From Candidatus Zhuqueibacterota bacterium (GTDB taxonomy: Bacteria > Zhuqueibacterota > Zhuqueibacteria > Oceanimicrobiales > Oceanimicrobiaceae): 7,234 bases of DNA. Below, piece after piece: positions 1 to 6,181 of the stretch. The DNA lies in NCBI GenBank assembly GCA_011775825.1, contig JAABYK010000023.1:10974-18207 (forward strand), given 5' to 3'. The position numbers and the translations under genes are program-made. The notes below the pieces were generated by a model. That model searched no databases. It was not told the DNA's origin and saw only the letters and a list, made by a program, of their open reading frames with translations. How positions within the stretch are numbered: position 1 is the first letter of the stretch; the number at the start of each line of letters is the position of its first letter.

Positions 1-530
1 AAAAATCGACTGGCTGCGGCGTTTACATAAATCGTACCGTCAGAGCCAATGGCGGGTGTTGCACTTGGAAAGCCCCCTCCGAAGGCCCATTTTACGCTAC
101 CATCGCTGTTGAGAGCGTAGAGGCTATCGATGACGCCAATGTAAATGGTCCCGTCATCGGCGATGGCCGGCGATGACCGCACGCTAAAGCCCGTATCAAA
201 AAACCAGCGTACCGCGCCATCCGGGTTTAAGGCGTACAAATTATGGTCGTCCGAACCAAAATAGATGGTACTGTCGGCAGCCACGGCCGCCGAAGCTCGG
301 CTGTTGTCAAGATTCGTTGAGAAAGACCACTTTAGAGTGCCATCCGGGTTGACAGCGTAGAAATTTCCGTCAAAGGAACCGATATATAAGGTGCCGTCTG
401 GGCCAATGACCGGAGAGGCCTGCCTTATGAAAGCGCCGGTTTCAAAGGCCCACTTCACCTCGGGCTGATCCGGCCCGACGACGTCGCTCCTGCCGCTGTT
501 TTGATTGTCGCGGTGGAACTTGGGCCAGGG
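1..530 (-). repeat. PQQ-type beta-propeller, N-terminal part (cut by window edge)
   Basis: From residue 1859 the motif PWPKFHRDNQNSGRS opens a PQQ-like propeller, as in BamB-type and quinoprotein-like repeats. It is followed by blades of the form G-x-x-Y-I-G-x-x-D-x-x-x-Y-A-L-N-x-D-G-x-x-K-W. Three such blades are clear: GTLYIGSFDGNFYAVNPDG, STIYFGSDDHNLYALNPDG and GTIYIGVIDSLYALNSDG. A fourth begins at GTIYVN. No catalytic residue of a quinoprotein dehydrogenase can be assigned, and a non-enzymatic binding role is more likely. The rest of the propeller and the C-terminus are beyond position 1. Confidence 0.88.
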
Positions 531-3500
531 GGTGTCGGCGAGGGGATTGGCTGCCACAACGATAATGGTAAACGGTCGGCTTTGAAGAGTGAGGTCTGGC
601 GCGACGCTATTTGTAATTTCACAGTGATAAACACCAGTACTGAGAGCACTGACGGGGTCGATAGTGAGCGTGTCGTCCGTTGGTTGTGAGAAAAGCGATT
701 CACCATCCTTAAACCACTCATAGATGTTGTGCTGTCCGCCAACCGTGACGGAGAGAGTGAGTTGGCTACCTGTGACGACAACCAGATTCTGTGCCAGGCC
801 GACGCTGTCTTGCGGTGAATAACTAAAGTTCGGGATGTTAATGTTGGGCTCAATGTCCTCGAATGTCATCTGGTTACCCTGGATAAATAGCTCGGTAAGC
901 GCAGCGATGTTTGACAGATCGGGGAAGTCGGACAGGTTATTGTCTTCCACCCCGCATGATTCCAGGTTCACCAGATTGGCGAAAGTTGCCGGCACAGCCC
1001 CGCTGAGCTGATTTTCGTTAAAGAAAAGGAAACGCAGGTTTGTAAGATTTCCCATTTCCGGAGGAATCGTTCCGTCGAACTGATTTCGTCCCAGAAACAG
1101 TTCCCGCAGATTTGTCTGATTACCGATTTCGACCGGAATGTTGCCCGAAAGCTGGTTGTCGTTCAGAACGAGGCTGGTCAGATTGGTCAGGTTGCCGATC
1201 TCGCTGGGAATCAGGCCTGAGAGCTGATTGAATTGCAAAGCTAGCGTCGTCAGATTAGTAAGATTGCCGAGCTCGGGGGGTATCGTACCGGTTAGTTGAT
1301 TGTTGAAGAGGCGGAGAATTTCCAGATTTGTAAGGCTGCCAATTTCAGGCGGAATTTCTCCCGTGAGCTGATTTGATTCGAGAGCGAGGTCAGTGAGATT
1401 GGATAGGTTTCCGATTTCTTGTGGTATACTTCCCGTAAGTTGATTACTGCCAAGGAACAATCCAGCTAAGTTAGTCAAATTTCCTATTTCCGCCGGGATG
1501 GAGCCGGTAAGCTGATTTCCCGCTAGAATTAAATAAACGGATAAATTAGACAGATTTCCAATCTCGCTGGGAATGGGTCCGCTCAACTGATTTTCAGACA
1601 GAGACAAAGAATTTGAGAGATTCGTCAACTTGCCAATCTCTGCTGGAATCGGCCCCGTAAGCTGATTGTCAGTCAGCCGCAAGTTTGATAAGCTTGCTAG
1701 ATTTCCGATTTCTGGTGGGATAGAACCGGTCAGTTGGTTAAGTCCTAAATCTAAATTGACCAAATTAACTAAATTGCCAATTGTGGCTGGAATTTCACCA
1801 GTCAGTTGTGATAAAACAATGCGTAAAAAAGTCAAATTTGTCAGGTTGCCAATCTCTGCTGGAAGAGGTTCTGACAGCACCGTTTGAGTGAGATCTAAAA
1901 ATGTTAAGTTTGTTAATTTAACAATTTCTGTTAGTATGGGACCCGAAAGTTGGTTTGTCGCAAAGTTCAATGTAGTCAGGTTTGTCAAATTGCTAATTTC
2001 TGTGGGAATTGGCCCTGACAGTTGATTGAGACTTAAGTTGAGAATTGTCAATTCAGTTAAATCCCCGATAGAATTGGGTAGGGTTCCTGTTAAGTTGTTA
2101 TCGTTCAGGATTAGGCTGGTCACTCTGCCACCTGATACAGTGACCCCAAACCACGTCGACAGGGGCTGATTGGATAACCAGTTCGAATTATCCGTCCAGT
2201 TGGCGCCGTCGGTGGTGTTGAAAAGATCTACCAGCGCCAGCGAATCCTCTTGCAGTGAGGTGAACTGTACCGTAACTGCGATGGGCCGTCGGTTCAAAGT
2301 CAGATCGGTGGCGACCGAGTTGCTGATTTCAGTCGAATAAGTCCCGGAGTCGGCGAAGGCTACCTGGTTGATGACCAGTGCGCTGTCGGTGGCATTGGCG
2401 ATGGGCGCGCCGTTTTTGAACCACTGGTACAGATTGTTCACGCCGCCAACGGCCGCGCCCAAATTGAGTGTCGAACCTGGCGCCACGGTGAGATCCTGTT
2501 CAGCACCCACGCTGTCCTGCGGGGCGTAAACCAAGCCGGGAATACCAATGTTCGGCTCGATGTCCTCGAAAGTAAGTTGGTTGTTTTCTGTCGACAATTC
2601 AGAAAAAGTGGTGATTCCGGACAAATCGGGCAGGTCGACAAACTGGTTGTTTTGCAAACGCAACGTGTCCAGGACGGTCAGATTTGCGAATGATGTCGGT
2701 ACAGCGCCGGAGAACTGATTGTCATTCAAATAAAGCGCAAACAAATGTACCAGATTGCCCATTTCAGTGGGTAGCGGCCCGCTAAGCTGGTTGAATTCAA
2801 GAACTAAACCCTCGAGGCTCGTCAGGTTGCCAATTTCCTGAGGAATATTGCCCGACAGTTGATTTCCGCCCAGGTTGAGCTCGATTAAATTGGTCAGATT
2901 TCCGATTTCAGTCGGTATCGCCCCCGAGAGCTGGTTGCGGTTGTTTGATTCGACTTTACTCAGTCTCTCGCTGCGGGCTTTCTTTAGCGAGGTGAGGCTT
3001 TCCGAGGTTTCGATGTTCAGCTCATTGAATGTAAGCCTCGCCGGCATGATGATTTCGCTCCGGTTTTGAACCGACCGCTGATCATGAATTGCCACGCTGG
3101 ACTTGGTTAATGTTCCGAACCGGGTTTTGCTGATAGAGGTGAGGACGCTGGACAACCCACGATTGCTGCTGAGGTCCAGAAAGTTCAGAGCCGTGAGGGA
3201 GCCGATTGCAGTCGGGATAGTACCGGACAACTGATTGTCATTCAAATACAGGGACTCAAGGCCGGTGAGGTTGCCGAGTTCTGCTGGAATCCCTCCGCTC
3301 AAATTGTTGGTGCTCAAATTTAGAAAAAACAGATTTGTTAGATTGCCAATCTCTACCGGAATTGTGCCCGTGAGATCATTGATTTCCAAGTCCAGGACCT
3401 GCAGGTTGGCGAGGTTTCCGATTTGATTCGGGATCGGACCTGACAATTGATTGCTGCCCAAAAACAAGGTAACCAGATTCGGCAGGGCCGTGATTTCAAC

Positions 3501-6104
3501 CGGAATGTTGCCGGTAAATTCGTTTACGTCAAGTATCAGGTGGATTAACTGGGTGAGATTTCCGAGTTCAGTTGGAATGGTCCCCGAAAGCTGATTCTTA
3601 AAAACCCGCAGATCCTTCATGTTGACCAGGCTACCAATTTCCGTCGGGAGCGGTCCTGTTAGTTGGTTGGAGTAGAGATAGAGTATCTCCAGGTTAGTTA
3701 GATTGCCGATCGTGGTTGGGATGGTTCCCGTAAGCTGGTTTTCGAATATCTGAAAATCGATCAGGTTAACCAGATTCCCGATTTCTGGGGGAATAGAGCC
3801 GGTTAGCTGGTTGGCGTCGAGATAGAGCGTTATCAGTTGGGTGAGGTTCCCGAGCTCGACGGGAATCGACCCGGAGAGTTGATTGCCAAACAGGCTAAGA
3901 ATTTGCAACTTTGTCAGGTTTCCAATAGTCGTTGGTATTGTGCCTGAAAGCTGGTTACTTCGCAGGTCAAGTGTAAACAACTCCGTAAGATTGCCAATCT
4001 CCGGAGGAATCGCTCCCAAGATTTCATTGTCCAAGATAGCGAGAACTTCCAGGGCAGTCAAATCGCCAATGCTGGGCGGCAGGGCGCCCACCATGTTGTT
4101 GTCGACGTTGAAATCGACGACTGTGACACGGTTGTCGGTCACGCCTATCCCGACCCAGGTCGAGACCGGCTCGTTGGTAAGCCAGTTGCTGTTGTCGATC
4201 CAGTTGGCGCCATCCGTGCTGTTAAACAAATCCACGAGGGCCAGGGAGTCCTGTTGTGCCACCTGGTTGGGTGAAAAAACAGGATTCGCACTGCGGTACA
4301 CGCCGTCGCCAAAGGTGCTGGCATAAGCGAATCCATCGGCTGCGATGGCTACCTTGAGAAAACCAGCCAACAATCCACTGCTAATGTCCTCCCAACTATC
4401 GCCGTTGCTGGTGGAGCGGAAAACTTGTGCGCCAGCCGTGCCGGCAAAGATATGGCCAGCGGGATTGTTTGCCAGCGAAACCACGAACGAGCCGGAAAAA
4501 CTCGCATCCAAATCGATCCAACTATCGCCATTATCGGTTGAGCGGAAAAAACCGGTGCCACTGGAGCCAGCAAAAAGTGTCCCATCCGGGTTTACCAGCA
4601 GGGCGCGGATATCGGTGTCGGTGATGCCGACGTTGTTTTCTTCCCAACTATCGCCGTTGGTGGTTGAGCGGAAGATGCCGCTGCCTAGCGTCCCGGCAAA
4701 AATATGCCCGCTGGCGTTGCTGGTCAGCGATTGCACATTTAGATTTGTCAGTCCGGTATTGATCTGTGTCCAATCGTTGCCGTTGTTGGTGGAGCGCCAC
4801 ATCCCGTCACTGCCTGTGCCGACAAAGATGGCGTCATCCGCACGAATGGTCATCGATTCGACAACACCCGCACCGGGAAAATTGAGATTGGTCCAATTGT
4901 CGCCTCTGTCGGTGGAGCGGTAGACCCGGCCAAAGAGGGTGCCCGCAAAAATATGCCCGTCGGAGTTGATGGCCACCTCTTCTATGCGGCCCTTTTGAAC
5001 ATCGGCGATGAGACGTGTCCAACTCGCCCCGCCGTCGGCGGAGCGGTAGACGTAGCCGCCGCTGCCGCCGGCGAAGACATCGCTCGAGGAGCTGGCGGTT
5101 AGCGACAGCAACTCCACGTTTCTCAAACCGGTATTGATTTCCGTCCAACTGTCGCCAGTGTCGGTAGAACGGAAGACGCCTTCGTAAAAAGTGCCGGCAA
5201 AAATATCTCCATTGGCGTTGACGGCCAGCGCTTCGATACTGGTAGACGGCAAGCCGGCATTGACTTGCGTCCAACTATCTAAATTGACCGTGGAACGAAA
5301 TACCCCGGTGCGGTTGCCAACAAAAAGGTGTCCGCCCGGATGCACGGCCATCTCATTGATACGCGTGTTGATTAAACCCGTCGTGCTAATCGGCGACCAG
5401 GAAGTATCACTTTCGGAGAAACGAAAGACGCCATTCGAAGTCCCGGCAAAGACCACAACACCAGCGCTATCAACCAAGGACGGTACGATCAGGCTCGTTA
5501 ACCCGGTATTCACGGGTAACCAACTATCACCGTTATTGAGTGAGCGAAACACGCCGCCACCGCCCGTAGCGGCAAGAATATCACCGCTGGCATTGATAGC
5601 GAGTGCGGTGATGGAGGTGTCGGTTACGCCAGTATTAACTTGTAACCAGCTGACGCCGCCGTTTGTAGAGCGGAAGATGCCATTGACCTCCGTTCCAGCG
5701 AAAATATCACCTGCTTGATTGACAGCTATCGCGGTCACTACACTAGCTGGACCAATGTTGAATTGTGACCAATTGGCGCCGTCATCCGTTGAAATGAAAA
5801 TTCTTCCATCATCGTCGCCAGCATAAACATCTCCATTTGCATCCGTAGTAAGCGAAAAGAAAAAGCCGCCGGTCAGGCTGGACTCCCAACTTTCCCCATT
5901 GTCGAGTGAACGAGAGACGCCGCGTAAGGTCCCCACAAAAACAGCCCCCGTGGGTGAAACCGTCATAGATTTAATGAACGCGCCGTTAGGCCCGCTAGTG
6001 GGCTGCCAGAAATCCTGCGCCATGATGGGGGTGTGAAGAAGCCATAGGCTTATCAAAAAAAGTAGAGCTGACGCAGAAGCAAAATTTGTATGTGTTCGAG
6101 TCAT
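1..6104 (-). CDS. Giant exported mosaic protein: Asp-box propellers, two LRR-Ig units, PQQ propeller (3' partial)
   Basis: One frame of 2034 codons has no stop from the ATG at 6104 to the window edge; the C-terminus is missing. Residues 1-29 are a signal peptide. Residues 32-605 are 14 Asp-box modules. Residues 619-658 are an LRR N-cap, 659-1182 are LRR array 1 with an alien insert at 982-1057, and 1187-1279 are an Ig-like domain. A second cap starts at 1287, LRR array 2 spans 1327-1751 and a second Ig-like domain spans 1756-1850. From about 1859 a PQQ-type propeller begins and is cut off. I saw only two cysteines (C1717, C1828), both in the second unit, so disulfides play little part. All domains are non-enzymatic binding folds in known proteins, so an extracellular or cell-surface adhesin or recognition role is inferred, with no ligand readable. 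A C-terminal sorting or anchor domain, if present, is beyond position 1. It is probably translated from the same transcript as the upstream CsgG/FlgO-like gene. The open frame is certain and the domain calls strong; the function is open. Confidence 0.95.
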   Translation of the reverse strand, partial: MTRTHTNFASASALLFLISLWLLHTPIMAQDFWQPTSGPNGAFIKSMTVSPTGAVFVGTLRGVSRSLDNGESWESSLTGGFFFSLTTDANGDVYAGDDDGRIFISTDDGANWSQFNIGPASVVTAIAVNQAGDIFAGTEVNGIFRSTNGGVSWLQVNTGVTDTSITALAINASGDILAATGGGGVFRSLNNGDSWLPVNTGLTSLIVPSLVDSAGVVVFAGTSNGVFRFSESDTSWSPISTTGLINTRINEMAVHPGGHLFVGNRTGVFRSTVNLDSWTQVNAGLPSTSIEALAVNANGDIFAGTFYEGVFRSTDTGDSWTEINTGLRNVELLSLTASSSSDVFAGGSGGYVYRSADGGASWTRLIADVQKGRIEEVAINSDGHIFAGTLFGRVYRSTDRGDNWTNLNFPGAGVVESMTIRADDAIFVGTGSDGMWRSTNNGNDWTQINTGLTNLNVQSLTSNASGHIFAGTLGSGIFRSTTNGDSWEENNVGITDTDIRALLVNPDGTLFAGSSGTGFFRSTDNGDSWIDLDASFSGSFVVSLANNPAGHIFAGTAGAQVFRSTSNGDSWEDISSGLLAGFLKVAIAADGFAYASTFGDGVYRSANPVFSPNQVAQQDSLALVDLFNSTDGANWIDNSNWLTNEPVSTWVGIGVTDNRVTVVDFNVDNNMVGALPPSIGDLTALEVLAILDNEILGAIPPEIGNLTELFTLDLRSNQLSGTIPTTIGNLTKLQILSLFGNQLSGSIPVELGNLTQLITLYLDANQLTGSIPPEIGNLVNLIDFQIFENQLTGTIPTTIGNLTNLEILYLYSNQLTGPLPTEIGSLVNMKDLRVFKNQLSGTIPTELGNLTQLIHLILDVNEFTGNIPVEITALPNLVTLFLGSNQLSGPIPNQIGNLANLQVLDLEINDLTGTIPVEIGNLTNLFFLNLSTNNLSGGIPAELGNLTGLESLYLNDNQLSGTIPTAIGSLTALNFLDLSSNRGLSSVLTSISKTRFGTLTKSSVAIHDQRSVQNRSEIIMPARLTFNELNIETSESLTSLKKARSERLSKVESNNRNQLSGAIPTEIGNLTNLIELNLGGNQLSGNIPQEIGNLTSLEGLVLEFNQLSGPLPTEMGNLVHLFALYLNDNQFSGAVPTSFANLTVLDTLRLQNNQFVDLPDLSGITTFSELSTENNQLTFEDIEPNIGIPGLVYAPQDSVGAEQDLTVAPGSTLNLGAAVGGVNNLYQWFKNGAPIANATDSALVINQVAFADSGTYSTEISNSVATDLTLNRRPIAVTVQFTSLQEDSLALVDLFNTTDGANWTDNSNWLSNQPLSTWFGVTVSGGRVTSLILNDNNLTGTLPNSIGDLTELTILNLSLNQLSGPIPTEISNLTNLTTLNFATNQLSGPILTEIVKLTNLTFLDLTQTVLSEPLPAEIGNLTNLTFLRIVLSQLTGEIPATIGNLVNLVNLDLGLNQLTGSIPPEIGNLASLSNLRLTDNQLTGPIPAEIGKLTNLSNSLSLSENQLSGPIPSEIGNLSNLSVYLILAGNQLTGSIPAEIGNLTNLAGLFLGSNQLTGSIPQEIGNLSNLTDLALESNQLTGEIPPEIGSLTNLEILRLFNNQLTGTIPPELGNLTNLTTLALQFNQLSGLIPSEIGNLTNLTSLVLNDNQLSGNIPVEIGNQTNLRELFLGRNQFDGTIPPEMGNLTNLRFLFFNENQLSGAVPATFANLVNLESCGVEDNNLSDFPDLSNIAALTELFIQGNQMTFEDIEPNINIPNFSYSPQDSVGLAQNLVVVTGSQLTLSVTVGGQHNIYEWFKDGESLFSQPTDDTLTIDPVSALSTGVYHCEITNSVAPDLTLQSRPFTIIVVAANPLADTPWPKFHRDNQNSGRSDVVGPDQPEVKWAFETGAFIRQASPVIGPDGTLYIGSFDGNFYAVNPDGTLKWSFSTNLDNSRASAAVAADSTIYFGSDDHNLYALNPDGAVRWFFDTGFSVRSSPAIADDGTIYIGVIDSLYALNSDGSVKWAFGGGFPSATPAIGSDGTIYVNAAASRF
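555..839 (-). other. Ig-like domain 2
   Basis: Residues 1756-1850 repeat the layout of Ig domain 1: YSPQDSVG, a core tryptophan W1797 in YEWFKDG, then STGVYHCEITNSVAPDLTL and closing strand FTIIVV. C1828 sits at the usual F-strand cysteine position, but no partner cysteine is visible in the B strand (LTLSVTV), so a disulfide is unlikely. The domain links LRR array 2 to the PQQ propeller. Confidence 0.8.
852..2126 (-). repeat. Leucine-rich repeat array 2 (18 repeats)
   Basis: Residues 1327-1751 hold 16 full repeats plus two short closing ones (PDLSNI, GNQMTFEDI). Most are 24 residues. The first is 23, and two neighbours at 1494-1543 are 25, with an extra residue before the conserved strand (NSLSLSENQLSG, VYLILAGNQLTG). 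Repeats 3-5 (1374-1445) are degraded: the core asparagine is replaced in TQTVLSEPLP and VLSQLTGEIP, and one lacks IGNL. The stretch around 1740-2100 is AT-rich, with many TTA leucine codons. The remaining repeats match array 1 closely in protein sequence, so the same solenoid fold is expected. Confidence 0.93.
2127..2246 (-). other. LRR N-terminal cap, unit 2
   Basis: Residues 1287-1326 begin DSLALVDLFNTTDGANW and continue NSNWLSNQPLSTWFGV. They match the unit 1 cap almost word for word, which marks the start of a second cap-LRR-Ig unit and supports an internal duplication within the gene. Confidence 0.87.
2268..2546 (-). other. Ig-like domain 1
   Basis: Residues 1187-1279 follow the LRR closing motif FEDIEPNIG. 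They contain YAPQDSVG, a core tryptophan W1228 in YQWFKNG, then LVINQVAFADSGTYSTEISN and a final strand PIAVTV. W followed by D-S-G-x-Y is the hallmark of bacterial Ig-like folds. The usual cysteine pair is absent. It acts as a spacer between LRR unit 1 and the cap of unit 2. Confidence 0.8.
2559..4130 (-). repeat. Leucine-rich repeat array 1 (19 repeats, one interrupted)
   Basis: Residues 659-1182 are plant-type LRRs with core LxxLxLxxNQLSGxIP followed by xEIGNL, 24 residues (72 bp) each. Thirteen exact 24-residue repeats cover 659-970. Repeat 14 starts at T971 and is split after N981 by a 76-residue non-LRR segment, then resumes as QLSGAIP at 1058. Three more full repeats follow (1071-1142). 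Two shorter closing repeats, with PDLSGI and NNQLTFEDI, act as the C-terminal edge. The array would form a curved solenoid of the kind used for protein or glycan binding. Its bases mostly favour CTG, ACC and GGC codons, unlike parts of array 2. Confidence 0.93.
2934..3161 (-). other. 76-codon in-frame non-LRR insert inside LRR array 1
   Basis: Residues 982-1057 show none of the LRR pattern. The segment runs from RGLSSVLTSISKTRFG through RSEIIMPARLTFNELNIE to KKARSERLSKVESNN. It is rich in K, R, E and S and its second half looks helical. Deleting exactly these 228 bp joins LDLSSN to QLSGAIP and restores a 24-residue repeat. The edges carry similar hexamers, AATCGT and AACCGC on the minus strand, both encoding N-R. 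An imperfect internal hairpin is possible, with 7-base arms at 2994-3000 and 3033-3039, but it is short. I do not recognise the segment. It may be a small inserted element, a captured piece of another gene, or a local rearrangement product. Confidence 0.75.
4131..4250 (-). other. LRR N-terminal cap, unit 1
   Basis: Residues 619-658 begin DSLALVDLFNSTDGANW and continue through NSNWL and STWVGIGV before the first repeat. This A-L-x-x-L/F-x-S-T-x-G-x-x-W pattern followed by W-x-G-V is the usual cap ahead of plant-type leucine-rich repeats in bacterial and plant proteins. It separates the propeller region from array 1 and is closely repeated at 1287-1326 in unit 2. Confidence 0.85.
4290..6011 (-). 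repeat. Fourteen tandem Asp-box (BNR/Ycf48-like) beta-propeller modules
   Basis: Residues 32-605 form 14 modules averaging 41 residues (about 123 bp). The typical pattern is V-F-R-S-T-D-N-G-D-S-W, then N-T-G-L, then a strand like SLAVN, and G-D-I-F-A-G-T before the next FRS. The Asp-box form (S-x-D-x-G-x-S/T-W) is kept in SLDNGESW, STDDGANW, STDTGDSW, SADGGASW and STDNGDSW. It is weakened in FSESDTSW and STVNLDSW. The array opens at W33 with a half module and closes with VYRS at 602-605, a pattern consistent with propeller closure. Related repeats occur in the Ycf48 photosystem assembly factor, sortilin and sialidases. There are no signs of a sialidase active site, so binding rather than hydrolysis is more likely. 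The call is firm; the split into separate propellers is inferred. Confidence 0.9.
6018..6104 (-). other. Signal peptide of the giant protein
   Basis: Residues 1-29 have a short basic start (R3, H5), a hydrophobic core from about A11 to L23 (ALLFLISLWLL), and a polar end HTPIMA before QDFWQP. The likely signal peptidase I cut is after A29. There is no lipobox cysteine, so the mature protein is not expected to be a lipoprotein. This implies Sec export. Confidence 0.85.
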
Positions 6105-6106
6105 TT

Positions 6107-6114
6107 CCCCTCCC
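6107..6114 (-). promoter_or_regulatory. Shine-Dalgarno sequence of the giant repeat-protein gene
   Basis: On the minus strand GGGAGGGG is followed by AA and then the ATG at 6104-6102. The GGAGG core (6113-6109) lies four bases from the ATG, which is slightly close but strong. It fixes the start, because a clear signal peptide follows this ATG directly. The rest of the 77-bp gap (6105-6181) shows no convincing promoter or terminator. Confidence 0.75.
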
Positions 6115-6181
6115 GGAATTTATCCCTTGTTTTGTCCGTAACCTCTTGCAACTGAGCAGGGACAATGGACAGTTATTCCGC

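Noticed and set aside
1..4130. CRISPR-like regular repeats of 72 bp
   Set aside because: The period is coding, in phase with 24-residue LRRs, and the repeats are degenerate without unique spacers.
1666..4326. Plus-strand frames with recurring VRLPISxGIxPxSWL motifs (1666-1887, 2875-3069, 3235-3426, 3883-4326)
   Set aside because: This is the antisense reading of the 72-bp LRR unit. The minus frame explains the whole region continuously.
4345..5718. Long plus-strand open frames (4345-4923, 5191-5718) with recurring QLSPLxVER-like motifs
   Set aside because: They are the antisense of the Asp-box module array. Their repetition mirrors the minus-strand FRSTxNGDSW motif, and there is no ribosome site or independent family resemblance.
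4290..6011. Sialidase (BNR repeats are typical of them)
   Set aside because: There is no FRIP-like motif or arginine triad context, and the number of modules far exceeds that of a sialidase; Ycf48-like binding propellers fit better.
6120..6160. Possible promoter (TTGCAA ... GATAAA on the minus strand) before the giant gene
   Set aside because: The spacing of about 22 bases is too long for a standard promoter and the boxes are weak; co-transcription with the upstream gene is simpler.
6132..6174. Inverted repeats in the intergenic gap (TTGTCC/GGACAA at 6132-6137 and 6160-6165; AACTG/CAGTT at 6150-6154 and 6170-6174)
   Set aside because: Arms are only 5-6 bases, loops are 15-22 bases, the two compete and there is no T-tract, so neither a terminator nor an operator can be supported.
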